A DNA stretch of 64,000 bases, taken from assembly GCF_000764305.2 (NCBI RefSeq), contig NW_025937514.1, positions 86,203 to 150,202 on the forward strand. Direction: 5' to 3'. The DNA comes from Hyalella azteca (lineage: Eukaryota > Arthropoda > Malacostraca > Amphipoda > Hyalellidae). The position numbers and the translations under genes are program-made. Shown here piece after piece: positions 43,101 through 52,571 of this stretch (the stretch's first letter is position 1; each line of letters starts with the position of its first letter). Under the pieces are notes generated by a model that saw nothing but the letters and a program-made list of their open reading frames with translations, made no database searches and was not told where the DNA came from.

Positions 43101-44975
43101 CGACGTCGTCAGCTTCGCCTGCGTTTTCGCCTGTGGCAGGTAGGAGTCGTCTGGCGTCGCCTGTGGCGACCAGCTTTGCCATGTAGCCCACAGCCTGGGG
43201 TATAAGTAAGAATAATTCTTATTTCGGAATTGGATGCGGAAATTAATCCCGAAATTTACATGAAAATTATTTTGCGTTATTTGGCTCTAAATTTACCGTG
43301 AGCTCAATCGATGGCTTTAATATTGGCTTCAAATTTACAATGAACTTAGTCGAGCACTTTATTACTTGCTTAAAATTCGTTAAGGAACTTCCCATTTTCC
43401 CATATTACTAAAATTTGAAACAAGAACCAACACAAGGGGCCACGGCTATAAATTAAAAAACTGCGCTGCAACTCATCCACGCGACAACATTTCTTCTCGC
43501 TTCGAATCACCGACAATATCAGCCCAGTTAACTAAGCTGTCAAAATCATCTTGCAATTGCGCTTTATTTGACACATTCTTCACTGACTAGAGAAAACTAT
43601 AGAGAAATATATGTTCAGACTTGAAGTGCCTAGCACAATATCGAACCCGGTGGAAGTCTAGTAGCTATTTCAAACTATCAACAGTTTGGAAAAGATTCCG
43701 GTCGAATGACCTGTTTTTAGATCTCCAGTGGACAAGTCACGAAAAGTACAAGAATCGGCGACAAGCCACATAAGGCCTACTTATCAGCGCCGACATCACT
43801 ATGTTATGCTATAAATGTTACCAGAAATATGGTATGCAAGTGACCTCACCTAGTACCAACACAGGGAGGAAACATTCACCCGCTGGAGATAGAGGAAAGC
43901 ATCTTTATTCTCTTGGGACCAGACAAATAATTCCAAAGATATTTAGACCGAAGAAAGAAGTCCTTACCTTCTGAGGCCCAGAAGCCTTCGTGTCTCGTGG
44001 AGCCTTCAGGATGGGCAGGGTGTAAGGGCCCTCGTTGGCTTCAACGCCTCCTCCACGTCTCTTTTGACCCTCATTCTCTTGAGGTTCTTTCTTTTCATCA
44101 ATATCATTGTTTCCTTCTTCATTGTCTTTACCTTCTTTCTTGTCTTTATTCTGATTTCTTAGGTAGGTTAGTTTGTTGATATTCGCAAGATTGTCGTCGC
44201 CACCTTCGTTGTGATGGTATTCCTCCGCCAGTTTTTTCTGGACTGTGATTGGTGCAAATGCACCGGACTTCCTTCTAGTCTCATCCAATGACGAGTCGGC
44301 AATATAAACTACGTCTAATCTAGAACCTTCTGCGCCCCTAGGCGAAATGGCACCTCTTTGATCACCTTCAACGTTTATTATATAATTAAGCACGTTTGCA
44401 TCACCCAAAGGAGCCACACGGCCAATATTTTGGACCAAGTAGTTTCCGGCGCCTAAAAGTTCTGACCCCATCTCCCTGTTTATCTGCAGCCCAATTCTTC
44501 CATTATGATCTTCAGGAAGACGATAACTAGTCTCATTCGGAAGCTGCTGTTGATCGTGTTGTCTGGGATCTTGCAGTTGATTTTGTCCCTCTTGTCTATG
44601 ATCTTGCTGTTGTTGCTGACCTTGTTGGACAACAACAGCTTGCCGTTGGTCGTCATGTATCAGCTGCAGCTGATCACCTGACTCATGCTGTTGCTGCTGC
44701 AGTCCCTCGTGCTGCTGCGGTCTTTGCAGCTGCTCGTGCTGCTGCAGTTCCTCGTGCTGCTGCTGTATGCGTCGTGCTGCTGGCTGCTGTAGGAGACTCA
44801 CTCCGTCGTCAGGAGGCAGGAGGACGACGGCGGCCGCCCACAGCAGCGTCGCCGCCGCAGCCGTCGCCAGCGTGCGGCGCCCCAGACGTCGCGTGCACAC
44901 ACGCCACACGACCGACGCGCCTGCGACCAGATTAATCCCGTTAATAATTATCTTAATTAAAATTAATGGGCTCAT
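36859..44975 (-). CDS. WSCD-like Golgi sulfotransferase (whole gene, partial)
   Basis: Type II membrane protein expected in the Golgi lumen, transferring sulfate from PAPS to glycan (family knowledge; vertebrate WSCD proteins are sialate O-sulfotransferases). Exons recognised in coding order: 44975-43968 (anchor and Gln-rich stem), 43194-42952, 42517-42393, 41866-41687, [35003-34877 PAPS loop, misplaced], 38173-38038 (RNPFKALIS), 37589-37466, 37165-36859. At least one exon after the PAPS loop, carrying the KTHE-type motif, was not found, and the join 42952-42517 is out of phase, so another small exon may be missing. No Cys-rich WSC domain is visible in the stem. An 815-bp N block lies between 40,707 and 41,521, exactly where the PAPS exon should be. 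Confidence 0.82.
37466..37589 (-). CDS. Sulfotransferase penultimate exon
   Basis: Acceptor GCCTGCTCAG, donor CTCAG|GTTTGT. It encodes WAYFVALKIQLWENFYSDWV and ADVFVTHYETLKRDLR, equivalent to WSCD ...VVHYEELRRSL. The leftover AG is completed by the A of the last exon to give Arg. Confidence 0.88.
37600..37960. repeat. Degenerate repeats around GGACATGAG and GAGCATGTAAAC
   Basis: Irregular copies of GAGCATGTAAACTTAGGGAC run upstream of the acceptor of the exon at 37,589. Intronic, no coding content. Confidence 0.6.
38038..38173 (-). CDS. Sulfotransferase 3'-PB exon (RNP motif)
   Basis: Acceptor CAGCTGCAG, donor AAAAG|GTTTGT. It encodes NHFTVLGCGGLVVIRNPFKA, then LISHRHLDVGGHTGFAPKSQ. The RNPFKALIS block is the 3'-phosphate-binding motif; GHTG(F/Y)A is typical of WSCD proteins. 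It starts in phase 0, so it does not join the PAPS exon directly (phase 2). Confidence 0.88.
38380..38519. repeat. 28-bp type minisatellite cut by adapter sequence
   Basis: Units of GAAACAGCTGGTACAAGGTG plus GTACACAC, about five copies, ending abruptly at a sequencing adapter at 38,520. Confidence 0.85.
38520..38557. other. Nextera transposase adapter (mate-pair junction) contamination
   Basis: CTGTCTCTTATACACATCT followed directly by its reverse complement AGATGTGTATAAGAGACAG, the 19-bp Tn5 mosaic end in both orientations, as produced at Nextera mate-pair junctions. A single N follows at 38,559. The peptides translated across it are well-known artefacts in databases. Confidence 0.98.
38920..38965. 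repeat. Tetranucleotide microsatellite (TCCG/TCTG)
   Basis: GTCCGTCCGTCCGTCTATCT then GTCTGTCTGTCTGTCCGTCC. It lies in a dispersed repeat related to 28.2-29.0 kb. Confidence 0.9.
39625..39758. repeat. 27-bp minisatellite
   Basis: Five units of GTTGCACAGGTGGTATATGC plus GGTGGGT, ending at a single N (39,759). 38,640-38,720 has degenerate relatives. Confidence 0.9.
39760..40310. repeat. 18-bp AT-rich minisatellite (CAAAAATTTCCCAAAACT)
   Basis: About 28 units forming long spurious frames on both strands. The flank to the right matches 34,580-34,700. Confidence 0.9.
40430..40706. repeat. 15-bp minisatellite GTTACCTGAGCCCTA, gap-side copy
   Basis: The same array as 34,690-34,876, running straight into the N block. 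By analogy with the other copy, the PAPS-binding exon should follow within the gap. Confidence 0.92.
40707..41521. other. Assembly gap (815 N)
   Basis: Flanked left by the PAPS-exon donor array and right by the 18-bp array beside the exon at 41,687. Translated stretches through it have no meaning. Confidence 1.
41522..41668. repeat. 18-bp minisatellite beside sulfotransferase exon donor
   Basis: Eight units of CCTCAAGCACACGGTACA. On the minus strand it begins about 20 bp after donor CTCAAT|GTGTGG at 41,686. Confidence 0.92.
41687..41866 (-). CDS. Sulfotransferase stem/domain exon
   Basis: Acceptor CCCGCAACAG, donor CTCAAT|GTGTGG; 60 codons, phase 0/0. It encodes VQQKLEKVYVRQLRDRGQVV and KHIQPHNWGPEYRIFLN. 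I do not recognise a catalytic motif in it; it belongs before the PAPS loop by position and phase. Confidence 0.75.
42030..42180. repeat. 44-bp repeat next to the exon donor
   Basis: GTAGATGATCCCTGAGACAT and ATCTACCATCTCCTATGAGA recur about three times, beginning soon after donor GAG|GTGGTG on the minus strand. A shortened copy follows the N at 42,311-42,385. Confidence 0.85.
42187..42309 (-). pseudogene. Duplicate copy of the exon at 42,393-42,517
   Basis: Nearly identical to the next copy (one Lys/Asn difference near the end) and cut by the N at 42,310. The repeat flanking it is also duplicated, so it is a second allele left by a failed contig merge. Confidence 0.85.
42393..42517 (-). CDS. 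Sulfotransferase stem exon
   Basis: Encodes STPLLALAGVLLGKLAADNP and LSPTKRRSLNLQTKDVRTVE; donor GAG|GTGGTG in phase 0 joins the exon at 41,866 (VQQKLEK). Acceptor AGCGGCAG leaves a phase that does not fit 42,952, so its 5' edge or a missing exon is uncertain. Confidence 0.65.
42952..43194 (-). CDS. Sulfotransferase stem exon, Gly/Asp-rich
   Basis: Acceptor ATACCCCAG, donor TGGCAG|GTAACC; 81 codons. It encodes AVGYMAKLVATGDARRLLPA, a Gly/Asp-rich run, and VQFQKARGVYSGVGGVFPLH. Low-complexity middle; likely luminal stem. Confidence 0.65.
43968..44975 (-). CDS. Sulfotransferase first exon: signal anchor and Gln-rich stem
   Basis: A methionine at 44,975 starts a frame with a basic segment VCTRRLGRRT, then hydrophobic LATAAAATLLWAAAVVLL, a type II signal anchor, then about 100 residues very rich in Gln and His (QQQHEELQQHEQLQ), then a charged region. 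Donor CAGAAG|GTAAGG. A possible acceptor TGGTCGCAG inside the first 25 codons means the true start may lie in an upstream exon. Confidence 0.68.
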
Positions 44976-45029
44976 TCATAGTTGCCAGAACATCTTTCTC
45001 ATCGTAATTATATTAAACAAGCAATAATG

Positions 45030-45183
45030 TGTACAAAGGTCGTTGGGTACAAAGGTCGATGGATACAAAGGTCGATGGGTACAAAGGTCGATGGGTACAA
45101 AGGTCGATAGGTACAAAGGTCGATGGTACAAAGGTCGATGGGTACAAAGGTCGATGGGTACAAAGGTCGATGGGTACAAACTG
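45030..45183. repeat. 17-bp minisatellite (GTACAAAGGTCGATGGG)
   Basis: Nine units with small variants, just upstream of the sulfotransferase first exon (minus-strand orientation). Confidence 0.93.
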
Positions 45184-45764
45184 TAAAACAAAGTTTGCCT
45201 GGAATATGAAATATCGCCCGTAGAAAAAAATCTCATCATTTGGCCCGTTATTTAAAAGTTGTTCAAACCTTGCCCTCTGCACTGAGCTGTGCAGTCAATG
45301 GCCCGCCAGCATCAACGAACTGAGCTCGCCATCAACACTCATTTCATTTTTTTATTAGTATGTGAGTTTCTGGTCATTAATTATATATGTGCGTGAACAG
45401 GCATCAGTTGTAAACATTCCACAACACATACTTCCCAGAATATTATGAATGCTTAACAGTTCTATATTAACAATCAGGAGTATCTCAAGTAGGGTGGGGG
45501 ATTCACCCCCTCCCTCTGGGATTCACCCGCTGGGGGACTTCCCTCCCTCTGGGATTCACTTCTCCCTCTGGGATTCACCCCCCACCCCCTGGGGGACGTT
45601 TGCTAATTATTTTTAATGGCGCGCAATAATTGGAAGCTCCAGCGCGGCTGTAGCGGCTAATGCACAGCCTAATTAATGGTCGTTTGTGTTTAATAACTTA
45701 ATGGTTAACTGGCCAACAGTTTAATGGGGTCCACTGATGGAATAGTCAAGCGGCTAATTATCCT

Positions 45765-46092
45765 GAAATAGAAGAAAGAGAGAAAAGAGAGAAGGGAGAG
45801 AAAAGAGAGAAGGGAGAGAAAAGAGAGAAGGGAGAGAAGGGAGAGAAGAGAAAGAAGGGAGAGAAGAGAGAGATGAGGGAGATGAGAAAGATGAGAGAGA
45901 AGGGAGGAGAAACAAAAGAGCAAGAAGAAAATAGTAAATGAAAAAAAGAGGCAGTGAATGAGGAAGAGAGAGGAAAGAGAGGAATTGAGAGGGAAGAGAG
46001 GATTTGAGAGGAAAGAGAGAGGAGAGAGAGGAGAAGGGAGAAAAAGAGAGGGGGAAAGAAGAGAGAGGTAAGTTAATTGGGAAGAGAGAGGG
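45765..46092. repeat. Purine-rich tract (about 330 bp)
   Basis: Almost pure G/A on the + strand in AGAGAGAAGGGAGAGAAG-like units. Long mirror-symmetric purine tracts of this kind can form triplex DNA; the long reading frames on the other strand are artefacts. Confidence 0.9.
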
Positions 46093-46097
46093 AGTGA

Positions 46098-46205
46098 AAA
46101 CACAGCAGGCTGTACAACACAGCAGGCTGTACAACACAGCAGGCTGTACAACACAGCAGGCTGTACAACACAGCAGGCTGTACCACACAGCAGGCTGTAC
46201 AGTAT
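46098..46205. repeat. 17-bp minisatellite (AACACAGCAGGCTGTAC)
   Basis: Six or seven units; each contains a small palindrome (ACAGCAGGCTGT), so each unit can fold. Confidence 0.93.
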
Positions 46206-46311
46206 ACAGCCTACACATGACACACAAATTATTCAGATCGTTCTCTAAATTCAAGCCTCGGCCCGTGTCAGGTGCAGTGCAGCTGAACAACTTATCAGAT
46301 GCCCGGCCTGT

Positions 46312-46460
46312 GCACCTGCTGCTGTGGCAGTAAGCGCTGCTGTGGCAGTAAGCGCTGCTGTGGCAGTAAGCGCTGCTGTGGCAGTAAGCGCTGCTGTGGC
46401 AGTAAGCGCTGCTGTGGCAGTAAGCGTTGCTGTGGCAGTAAGCGCTGCTGTGGCAGTAAA
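46312..46460. repeat. 18-bp minisatellite (GCTGCTGTGGCAGTAAGC)
   Basis: Eight near-identical units. Each has GCA|GTAAGC on the + strand, a donor-like word, but I could not find an exon to the left. Confidence 0.93.
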
Positions 46461-46499
46461 CGACCGCCTGATTGGCTGATATTAAAGATAGCCAACATT

Positions 46500-47880
46500 C
46501 ATATTACAAGTTAAATATTCGCATGTTCATAACTATTCATAATTTTGTTAACTTACATAATCTGCTAAATCTTTTTTTCGGCTCCATTATTTTATCCACA
46601 TAAAATTCATCGAAGAAGAGTGAACGTCAAATTTTTATTTTATATGACGGCATAATTGATATTTACATCATTAATTTAAAATTCTTATGGGTTTAGAAGA
46701 TTATATTTATGTTAGTCACGATTTTAGTTGTGAAAGTTTAGAATTCATCAGAATTCATGTCAATGAGTTTCAAACTTACACTGTTGTCAATTGAAATTCT
46801 AATCATCTATTAAGACTCGTTAAAAACTCGTAAGTTATTATAATACATTAATTATCGATTAATCATTTTCAGGAAGGTCGCTGGAGCCTCTAAGAACACT
46901 CACTCGCAGCTACAGGCGAGACAATACTGGCAGCTTATACATGTCTCGTGTACAGGCTTATAACTTGCCGGGTAGACTACAAGCGGGTAAAATGAGCCAG
47001 AACTGATATTGGCATCAACATTCCATCTGTATAAGTACCTTAAGAGAAAGGTCTTTTACAATAACCATTATTTGTATAATGTCCATTAGTATGCAAAAAG
47101 TGGAGCTTAGTCATCATGTCACTCCAGGTCCATTAGCTTAAGGGAATCAGCATATCGCTAAACAATTAGCATATCCTCAACCGCTTGCATATCACACACC
47201 CATTAGCTGAAGCATTAGCACGCTGCATCCCATTACCTCCACCCCTGTATACTGGGGCGCGTGCCGGAGGCCAGCTTTGCCAAACTTCACACTTGGTTCA
47301 TATTCCTTTCATAGGTTTGAACGCTATAGAGGGCATAACAGCCTATGAAGTCAAGTGCTCAAAGCCATAGCGCCGCATGTCCACAGCCACAAAATAAACT
47401 TGCTATATGTAAGCATGGCCTCACTGCATCTGGCCAAACCTCTTTCGGCCTAACCTCTTCATGCCTAACTTACACAAGTGGCAACATTTCTTCACACAAA
47501 ACAAACCTGAGCGGACCTAACCTAACCTCAATGGCTGCAAGAAGTTACAAAGGCGGTCCAAGTGTGCTGGTAGAGCCAGTCATTGGCTGCAAGAAGGTTG
47601 TAAGGCGGGACAGCGTGAATAGGTTAGGCCCGAAGAGGTTAGGCCGGAGTAGGTACAGCCGGATGGGGAACTGCCTGCTTATGAGCGAGCATGCTTAAGC
47701 AGTGGCTGAAGGCCTACGGCACTATTATCTTTCGGCAGTGTGTCGCTTGTCTGGATTACGGAGTTCAAGCGTAGTCTGCGGCTTCTAGTTCTGAGGCTGA
47801 GTAAAGTTAATGCACGGTGAAGCTAGGCGTTGGCTACAGGGCTTATTTAAGTGTAAAATTTGTGGCCTACGGCTGCGACC
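46500..47880. other. No gene seen; dispersed repeat related to 51.5 kb
   Basis: Parts of 47,330-47,680 (CCTATGAAGTCAAG, GGCTGCAAGAAG, AGGCGGG) resemble 51,490-51,700, suggesting an unnamed dispersed repeat. 47,897-48,012 is a 30-bp array (CCACCAGCTACACGCAGCAT). Confidence 0.5.
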
Positions 47881-48599
47881 CCCTATTCACGAAAGNCCAC
47901 CAGCTACACGCAGCATCCCATTACCTCCACCAGCTACACGCAGCATCCCATTACCTCCACCAGCTACACGCTGCACCCCATTACCTCCACCAGCTACACG
48001 CTGCATCCCATTATACCGGGCTTATGGCAATATCGGTGTTGCCATACTGTGCTGCGTGATATATTGGTGTTGCCATACAATAGTCATGCGTGACATGAGA
48101 TGTTGCCATACGGCAATCACGCGAGATATCGGTGTTGCCACACAGCACTCATGCATTACATGAGGTGTTGCCATACGGCGGTCATGCGTATAGAATGCAT
48201 TTTTACTTAGCGAAGCAGGAAGCGAAGAATAGAAAAGAGGATAGAGAGGGATAGAGAGGAATAGAGGAGTGGATAGAAAGGGATAGAGAGAAGGATAGAG
48301 ATGAGGAATAGAGAGGAGTATAGTGGGGGATAGAGAGGAGGGGGAATGGAAAGAAATTAAGGGGGAAGGATAGCCAGAGTTTTCAGTGCAGATATAAGAG
48401 AGTGCAAGGGAATGCAGAAAAATGGTAAACGGATAAATGAGGGAAATAGCAGAGATGTAAAAAAGGATACATTAAAAGGGATAGAGAGGGGAAAAAAGGC
48501 TTTGAGTTAGTGAATAGATCGAGAGGACATAAGAGGTAAAAAGAGGACATAAAGGGAAAGAGCGAGGACAGAGCTCGCTTCCTGATTCCGATCCTGACA

Positions 48600-49320
48600 T
48601 GTCAGGCCCGAGATGGGGTGGTGGATCTGGCGGACATTTCGAACACTCTTCAGAGCCCTCGTACTGCCCATTCTGGAGTACTGCTCCCATTCTGGAGTAC
48701 TGCTCCCATTCTGGAGTACTGCTCCCATTCTGGAGTACTGCTCCTCATTCTGGAGTACTGCTCCCCATTCTGGAGTACTGCTCCCCATTCTGGAGTACTG
48801 CTCCCATTCTGGAGTACTGCTCCCCATTCTGGAGTACTGCTCCCATTCTGGAGTACTGCTCCCCATTCTGGAGTACTGTTCCCCATTCTGGAGTACTGCT
48901 CCCATTCTGGAGTACTGCTCCCATTCTGGAGTACTGCTCCCCATTCTGGAGTACTGTTCCCCATTCTGGAATACTGCTCCCCATTCTGGAGTACTGTTCC
49001 CCATTCTGAAATACTGCTCCCCATTCTGGAGTACTGCTCCCATTCTGGAGTACTGCTCCCCATTCTGGAATACTGTTCCCCATTCTGGAGTACTGCTCCC
49101 ATTCTGGAGTACTGTTCCCCATTCTGGAGTACTGTTCCACATTCTGGAATACTGCTCCCCATTCTGGAGTGCTGTTCCCCATTCTGGGCTACTGCTCCCC
49201 ATTCTGGAGTACCGCTCCCCATTCTGGAGTACTGATGCCAGCTGTGGACTCCGTTCAAGGCGGGTGCAGTGCGGATGTTCAGCATCCAATTGGGTGTTCC
49301 TGCCGCGCGTTGGTTACGTT
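48600..49320 (+). mobile_element. LINE fragment with an internal minisatellite
   Basis: The + strand gives a [24 protein letters not shown] start with LEYC, homologous to the LINE at 13,594-14,262 ([17 protein letters not shown]). Then about 28 copies of a 19-20 bp unit CCCATTCTGGAGTACTG(CT) follow (48,668-49,232), and the LINE resumes in another frame with CQLWTPFKAGAVR. The array is an expansion of the codons for PILEYC within the element. Confidence 0.85.
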
Positions 49321-50014
49321 TTACCTGGTCAACCTAAAATGCTAGACAACCATTCTGTCGCCAACGCTGGTTGTATCGTCCAAATGTCGGACGGCCTTGT
49401 CGACCACATGCTTACGTTGGCGTGGACGAACAGAATACCTGCAGCTGACGAACGACGGAGGCAGCGCGCCAGTATAGCCGGAGCGGTGACGTCCAAAACT
49501 TCATCCAAGGATATGTCATGGCATGCAAATTTAGTGGGCATAGAGAAATGCTGGAGGAGGGATGGAGAATAGGTCATGAAAGATAGAGAGTAATACAAAA
49601 AAGATGATATAGAAGACACGTAGATAAGAAGTGAAGGGTAAAAGTGAGGATAAATACACAGAATGATTTAGTAATAGAGGGAAAAGGGTTATTAACTGGA
49701 GAGAGAGGTGCTGTAGAGAGATGATTGAGAGGCTGAGACAGCTAATAATGAGCGAGAGGTGGAGCAGAGAGTGGATGTAGACGAACAGAGGGCAGGAAGA
49801 AAGAGGATAGAGAACGGACAGAGGAGGTTATTGAGAGTGGACGAAGAAGAGAAAGATAACGGATGGAGAAATAGAGAGCGGACTTTGGAGGAATAGAAAG
49901 CGGACGGAGAAAGTGAGGAAGGCACTCTAGCCCCCCATGTCTGTACAGTATCTTTCTCGTGCCCCCGGGGGCGTTCAGCCGCTCCAGGAAGACTGGGCGA
50001 CCCGTCCTGCCGCT

Positions 50015-50258
50015 GTGCGAGTGTCGTCCAACACGCCGCTGTTTGAGTGTCGTCCAACACGCCGCTGTTTGAGTGTCGTCCAACACGCCGCTGTTTGAGT
50101 GTCGTCCAACTCGCCGCTGTTTGAGTGTCGTCCAACACGCCGCTGTTTGAGTGTCGTCCAACACGCCGCTGTTTGAGTGTCGTCCAACGCGCCGCTGTTT
50201 GAGTGTCGTCCAACACGCCGCTGTTTGAGTGTCGTCCAACACGCTGCTGTTTGAACCT
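50015..50258. repeat. 27-bp minisatellite
   Basis: Nine units of CGCCGCTGTTTGAGTGTCGT plus CCAACAC. Its left end grades into GCCGCTGTGCGAGTGTCGTC beside a GC-rich non-repeated stretch (49,950-50,010), again an edge-type position, but I could not confirm an exon there. Confidence 0.9.
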
Positions 50259-50442
50259 AACCTAACAAAACAAGCCCTCACTTTACGCTCCCCCAGACTT
50301 CTTGCAGGTGCAAGTATAAAATATTATTTATTTTACAGATAACATCAGAGATGACAAGTGGTTTCGTGCGGTCAATTCAACACCTTCAAGCTGGCAATGA
50401 CAACGAATATTTGGCGAGAAGAAAACGACGACAAAAATCTGT

Positions 50443-50747
50443 CAAGAGATGGCGCTGCCTTGACTCGTCAGCCAAGAGATGGCGCTGCCTTGACTCGTCA
50501 GCCAAGAGATGGCGCTGCCTTGACTCGTCAGCCAAGATATGGCGCTGCCTTGACTCGTCAGCCAAGATATGGCGCTGCCTTGACTCGTCAGCCAAGAAAT
50601 GGCGCTGCCTTGACTCGTCAGCCAAGATATGGCGCTGCCTTGACTCGTCAGCCAAGAGATGGCGCTGCCTTGACTCGTCAGCCAAGAAATGGCGCTGCCT
50701 TGACTCGTCAGCCAAGATATGGCGCTGCCTTGACTCGCCAGCCAAGA
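50443..50747. repeat. 30-bp minisatellite with open frames on both strands
   Basis: Ten units of GATGGCGCTGCCTTGACTCG plus TCAGCCAAGA. The period of 30 gives decapeptides (DGAALTRQPR on +, LADESRQRHL on -). A 17-bp array (GTGTTCAGTGTCTCAGT) follows at 50,760-50,912. I see no start context or domain, so I do not call a gene. Confidence 0.92.
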
Positions 50748-51784
50748 GGTAAAAGCACATTCAGCGTCTCAGTGTATTCAGTGTCTCAGTGTATTCAGTG
50801 TCTCAGTGTATTCAGTGTCTCAGTGTGTTCAGTGTCTCAGCGTGTTCAGTGTCTCAGTGTGTTCAGTGTCTCAGCGTGTTCAGTGTCTCAGTGTGTTCAG
50901 TGTCTCAGTGTACAACACTCGCTGCAGTCGCTGCATTTTACCCACAAAAAGTTTATTGCTTTCACTCACCTCTGGCACACACGGCGCTCATGACGGCATT
51001 TTCAACACACATTAAGTGAGTCTTGAGTTTTTCAAACCATCGCTACTTTATCATTCCAGATTCCAGGGAAATTCCAAACGTGACGCGCGCGTCAACTGGT
51101 AATCCATTTTTCCCATTCCAAACATCCGCCTAAAAAACTAACTCCAAACTGTAATTACTTAATGAATGTTTGCCGTGAACACAGTTCCCTGACATTCAGT
51201 GAAGGATGTGAAAGTGAAGGAGTCGTGGCACTGGGAATGACGCGAGTAAGTGCTGAGTAAGAGGTGTTATATACACAGAGATGTCAGGAGCGCTGCGGCG
51301 CGACACGCACACCCCACAGTAGCCACGAGGACACTGGCAGTCGAGGATCCTGCGAGCCGCGGCACCTGCAGCAGCCGCGGCTAGAGGCTGAGGGCCTGAA
51401 GGAGAACTGCTGGAGTGACCAGCATTGTCCTGTACTATTATCACTGTAATATTCCTTCAGATGTACAAGCGTGCAACAGGATTCAGTAGCCTATGAAGTT
51501 AAGTTTTTCCAATCCATAGGCGCCGTAAGCCCGTAACCACTGCTCCTGCCAGTATAGATAGTCTTCATGGAGCCTACACCTCAGCAGGCGCCCACCTCTA
51601 CAATTACCCCGACTCTCCACCCTAACTAACCTAACGCAACCTCATTGGCTGCAGCAAGACGGTGAGGCGGGGCAAGTGTAGAGGTAAGGCCATGTTGTGG
51701 TACAGCTTCCAGGAAGACTATACCGGTGGAGCTGTGGCTGTGTACAGACGAAGACTGTGGCTGAGAGTATATCCTCCATAACTG

Positions 51785-52050
51785 AGAGTACCTATATCAT
51801 TACGCACCATAACCTGCATCATTACGCACCATAACCTGCGTCATTACGTACCATAACCTGCGCCATTACGTACCATAACCTGCGCCATTACGTACCATAA
51901 CCTGCATCATTACGTACCATAACCTGCGCGAGTCTGCGTCATTACGTGCCATAACACGTACCATAACCTGCATCATTACGTACCATAACCTGCGCCATTA
52001 CGTACCATAACCTGCGCCATTACGTACCATAACCTGCGCCATTACGTACC
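51785..52050. repeat. 22-bp minisatellite
   Basis: About eleven units of ATTACGTACCATAACCTGCG with CC or AT. Confidence 0.92.
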
Positions 52051-52359
52051 AGTGCAACAAATTATTGATTATTGTATTGTTATCGGGAGCTGAGCTTCCC
52101 TAAAGGTTTCAGAGTGCTAGCTAATGGGAAAGTTGGTGAAATATCGATTGCAAGATTTGATCATCACAGACACGAAAGCGAGCTAAGAAAAACGTGGTAA
52201 AAAACAATTCTCATCTTCATTTGAAGTTGTTTTTGTACAAAGTAAACTTGAATATTATATTCCTATAGAACATCCGGTTACACTTATTGTGACACTCACT
52301 GCAGCGCATGGGTCAAATACACGGTGAAGGTGATAAATGACCGGGAAGTGTCCACAATA

Positions 52360-52533
52360 TGGCCACTCACCAAGACTGCAAGTGTCCACAATGAGACCAC
52401 TCACCAAACTCCAAGTGTCCACAATAAGCACCAAACTCCAAGTGTCCACAGTAAGACCACTCACCAAACTCCAAGTGTCCACAATAAGACCACTCACCAA
52501 ACTCCAAGTGTCCACAATAAGACCACTCACCAT
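52360..52533. repeat. 33-bp minisatellite of a GTGAGT donor
   Basis: On the minus strand about five units of GTGAGTGGTCTTATTGTGGA plus CACTTGGAGTTTG. Each starts with a consensus donor GTGAGT, and the period is a multiple of three, so the frame VSGLIVDTWSL stays open from the candidate exon through the array. Confidence 0.88.
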
Positions 52534-52571
52534 GGTCTTGCCAGTAACATTCAGAAAAGCAGACTTGACTG
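52534..52571 (-). CDS. Candidate exon of an unrecognised minus-strand gene
   Basis: Acceptor ATGGACGGCAG, then KSAFLNVTGKTM and donor ACCATG|GTGAGT. Short and without a recognisable domain. What supports it is the perfect donor and the fact that a 33-bp array of the same donor follows. It could be a downstream exon of the gene at 53.75-54.73 kb. Confidence 0.4.

Noticed and set aside
48507..49289. Long open frames of 140-320 residues on both strands (SSTPEW- or PILEYC-type repeats)
   Set aside because: They come from a 19-20 bp array without stops inside a LINE fragment; no start context, no domain and open on both strands.
50351..50993. 211-residue frame with decapeptide repeats
   Set aside because: 30-bp and 17-bp arrays without stops; no splice or domain evidence on either strand.
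51196..51449. Minus-strand frame with ILDCQCPRGYCGVCVS as an exon
   Set aside because: Cys-rich and GC-rich, but no convincing acceptor and donor pair or known domain could be fixed.
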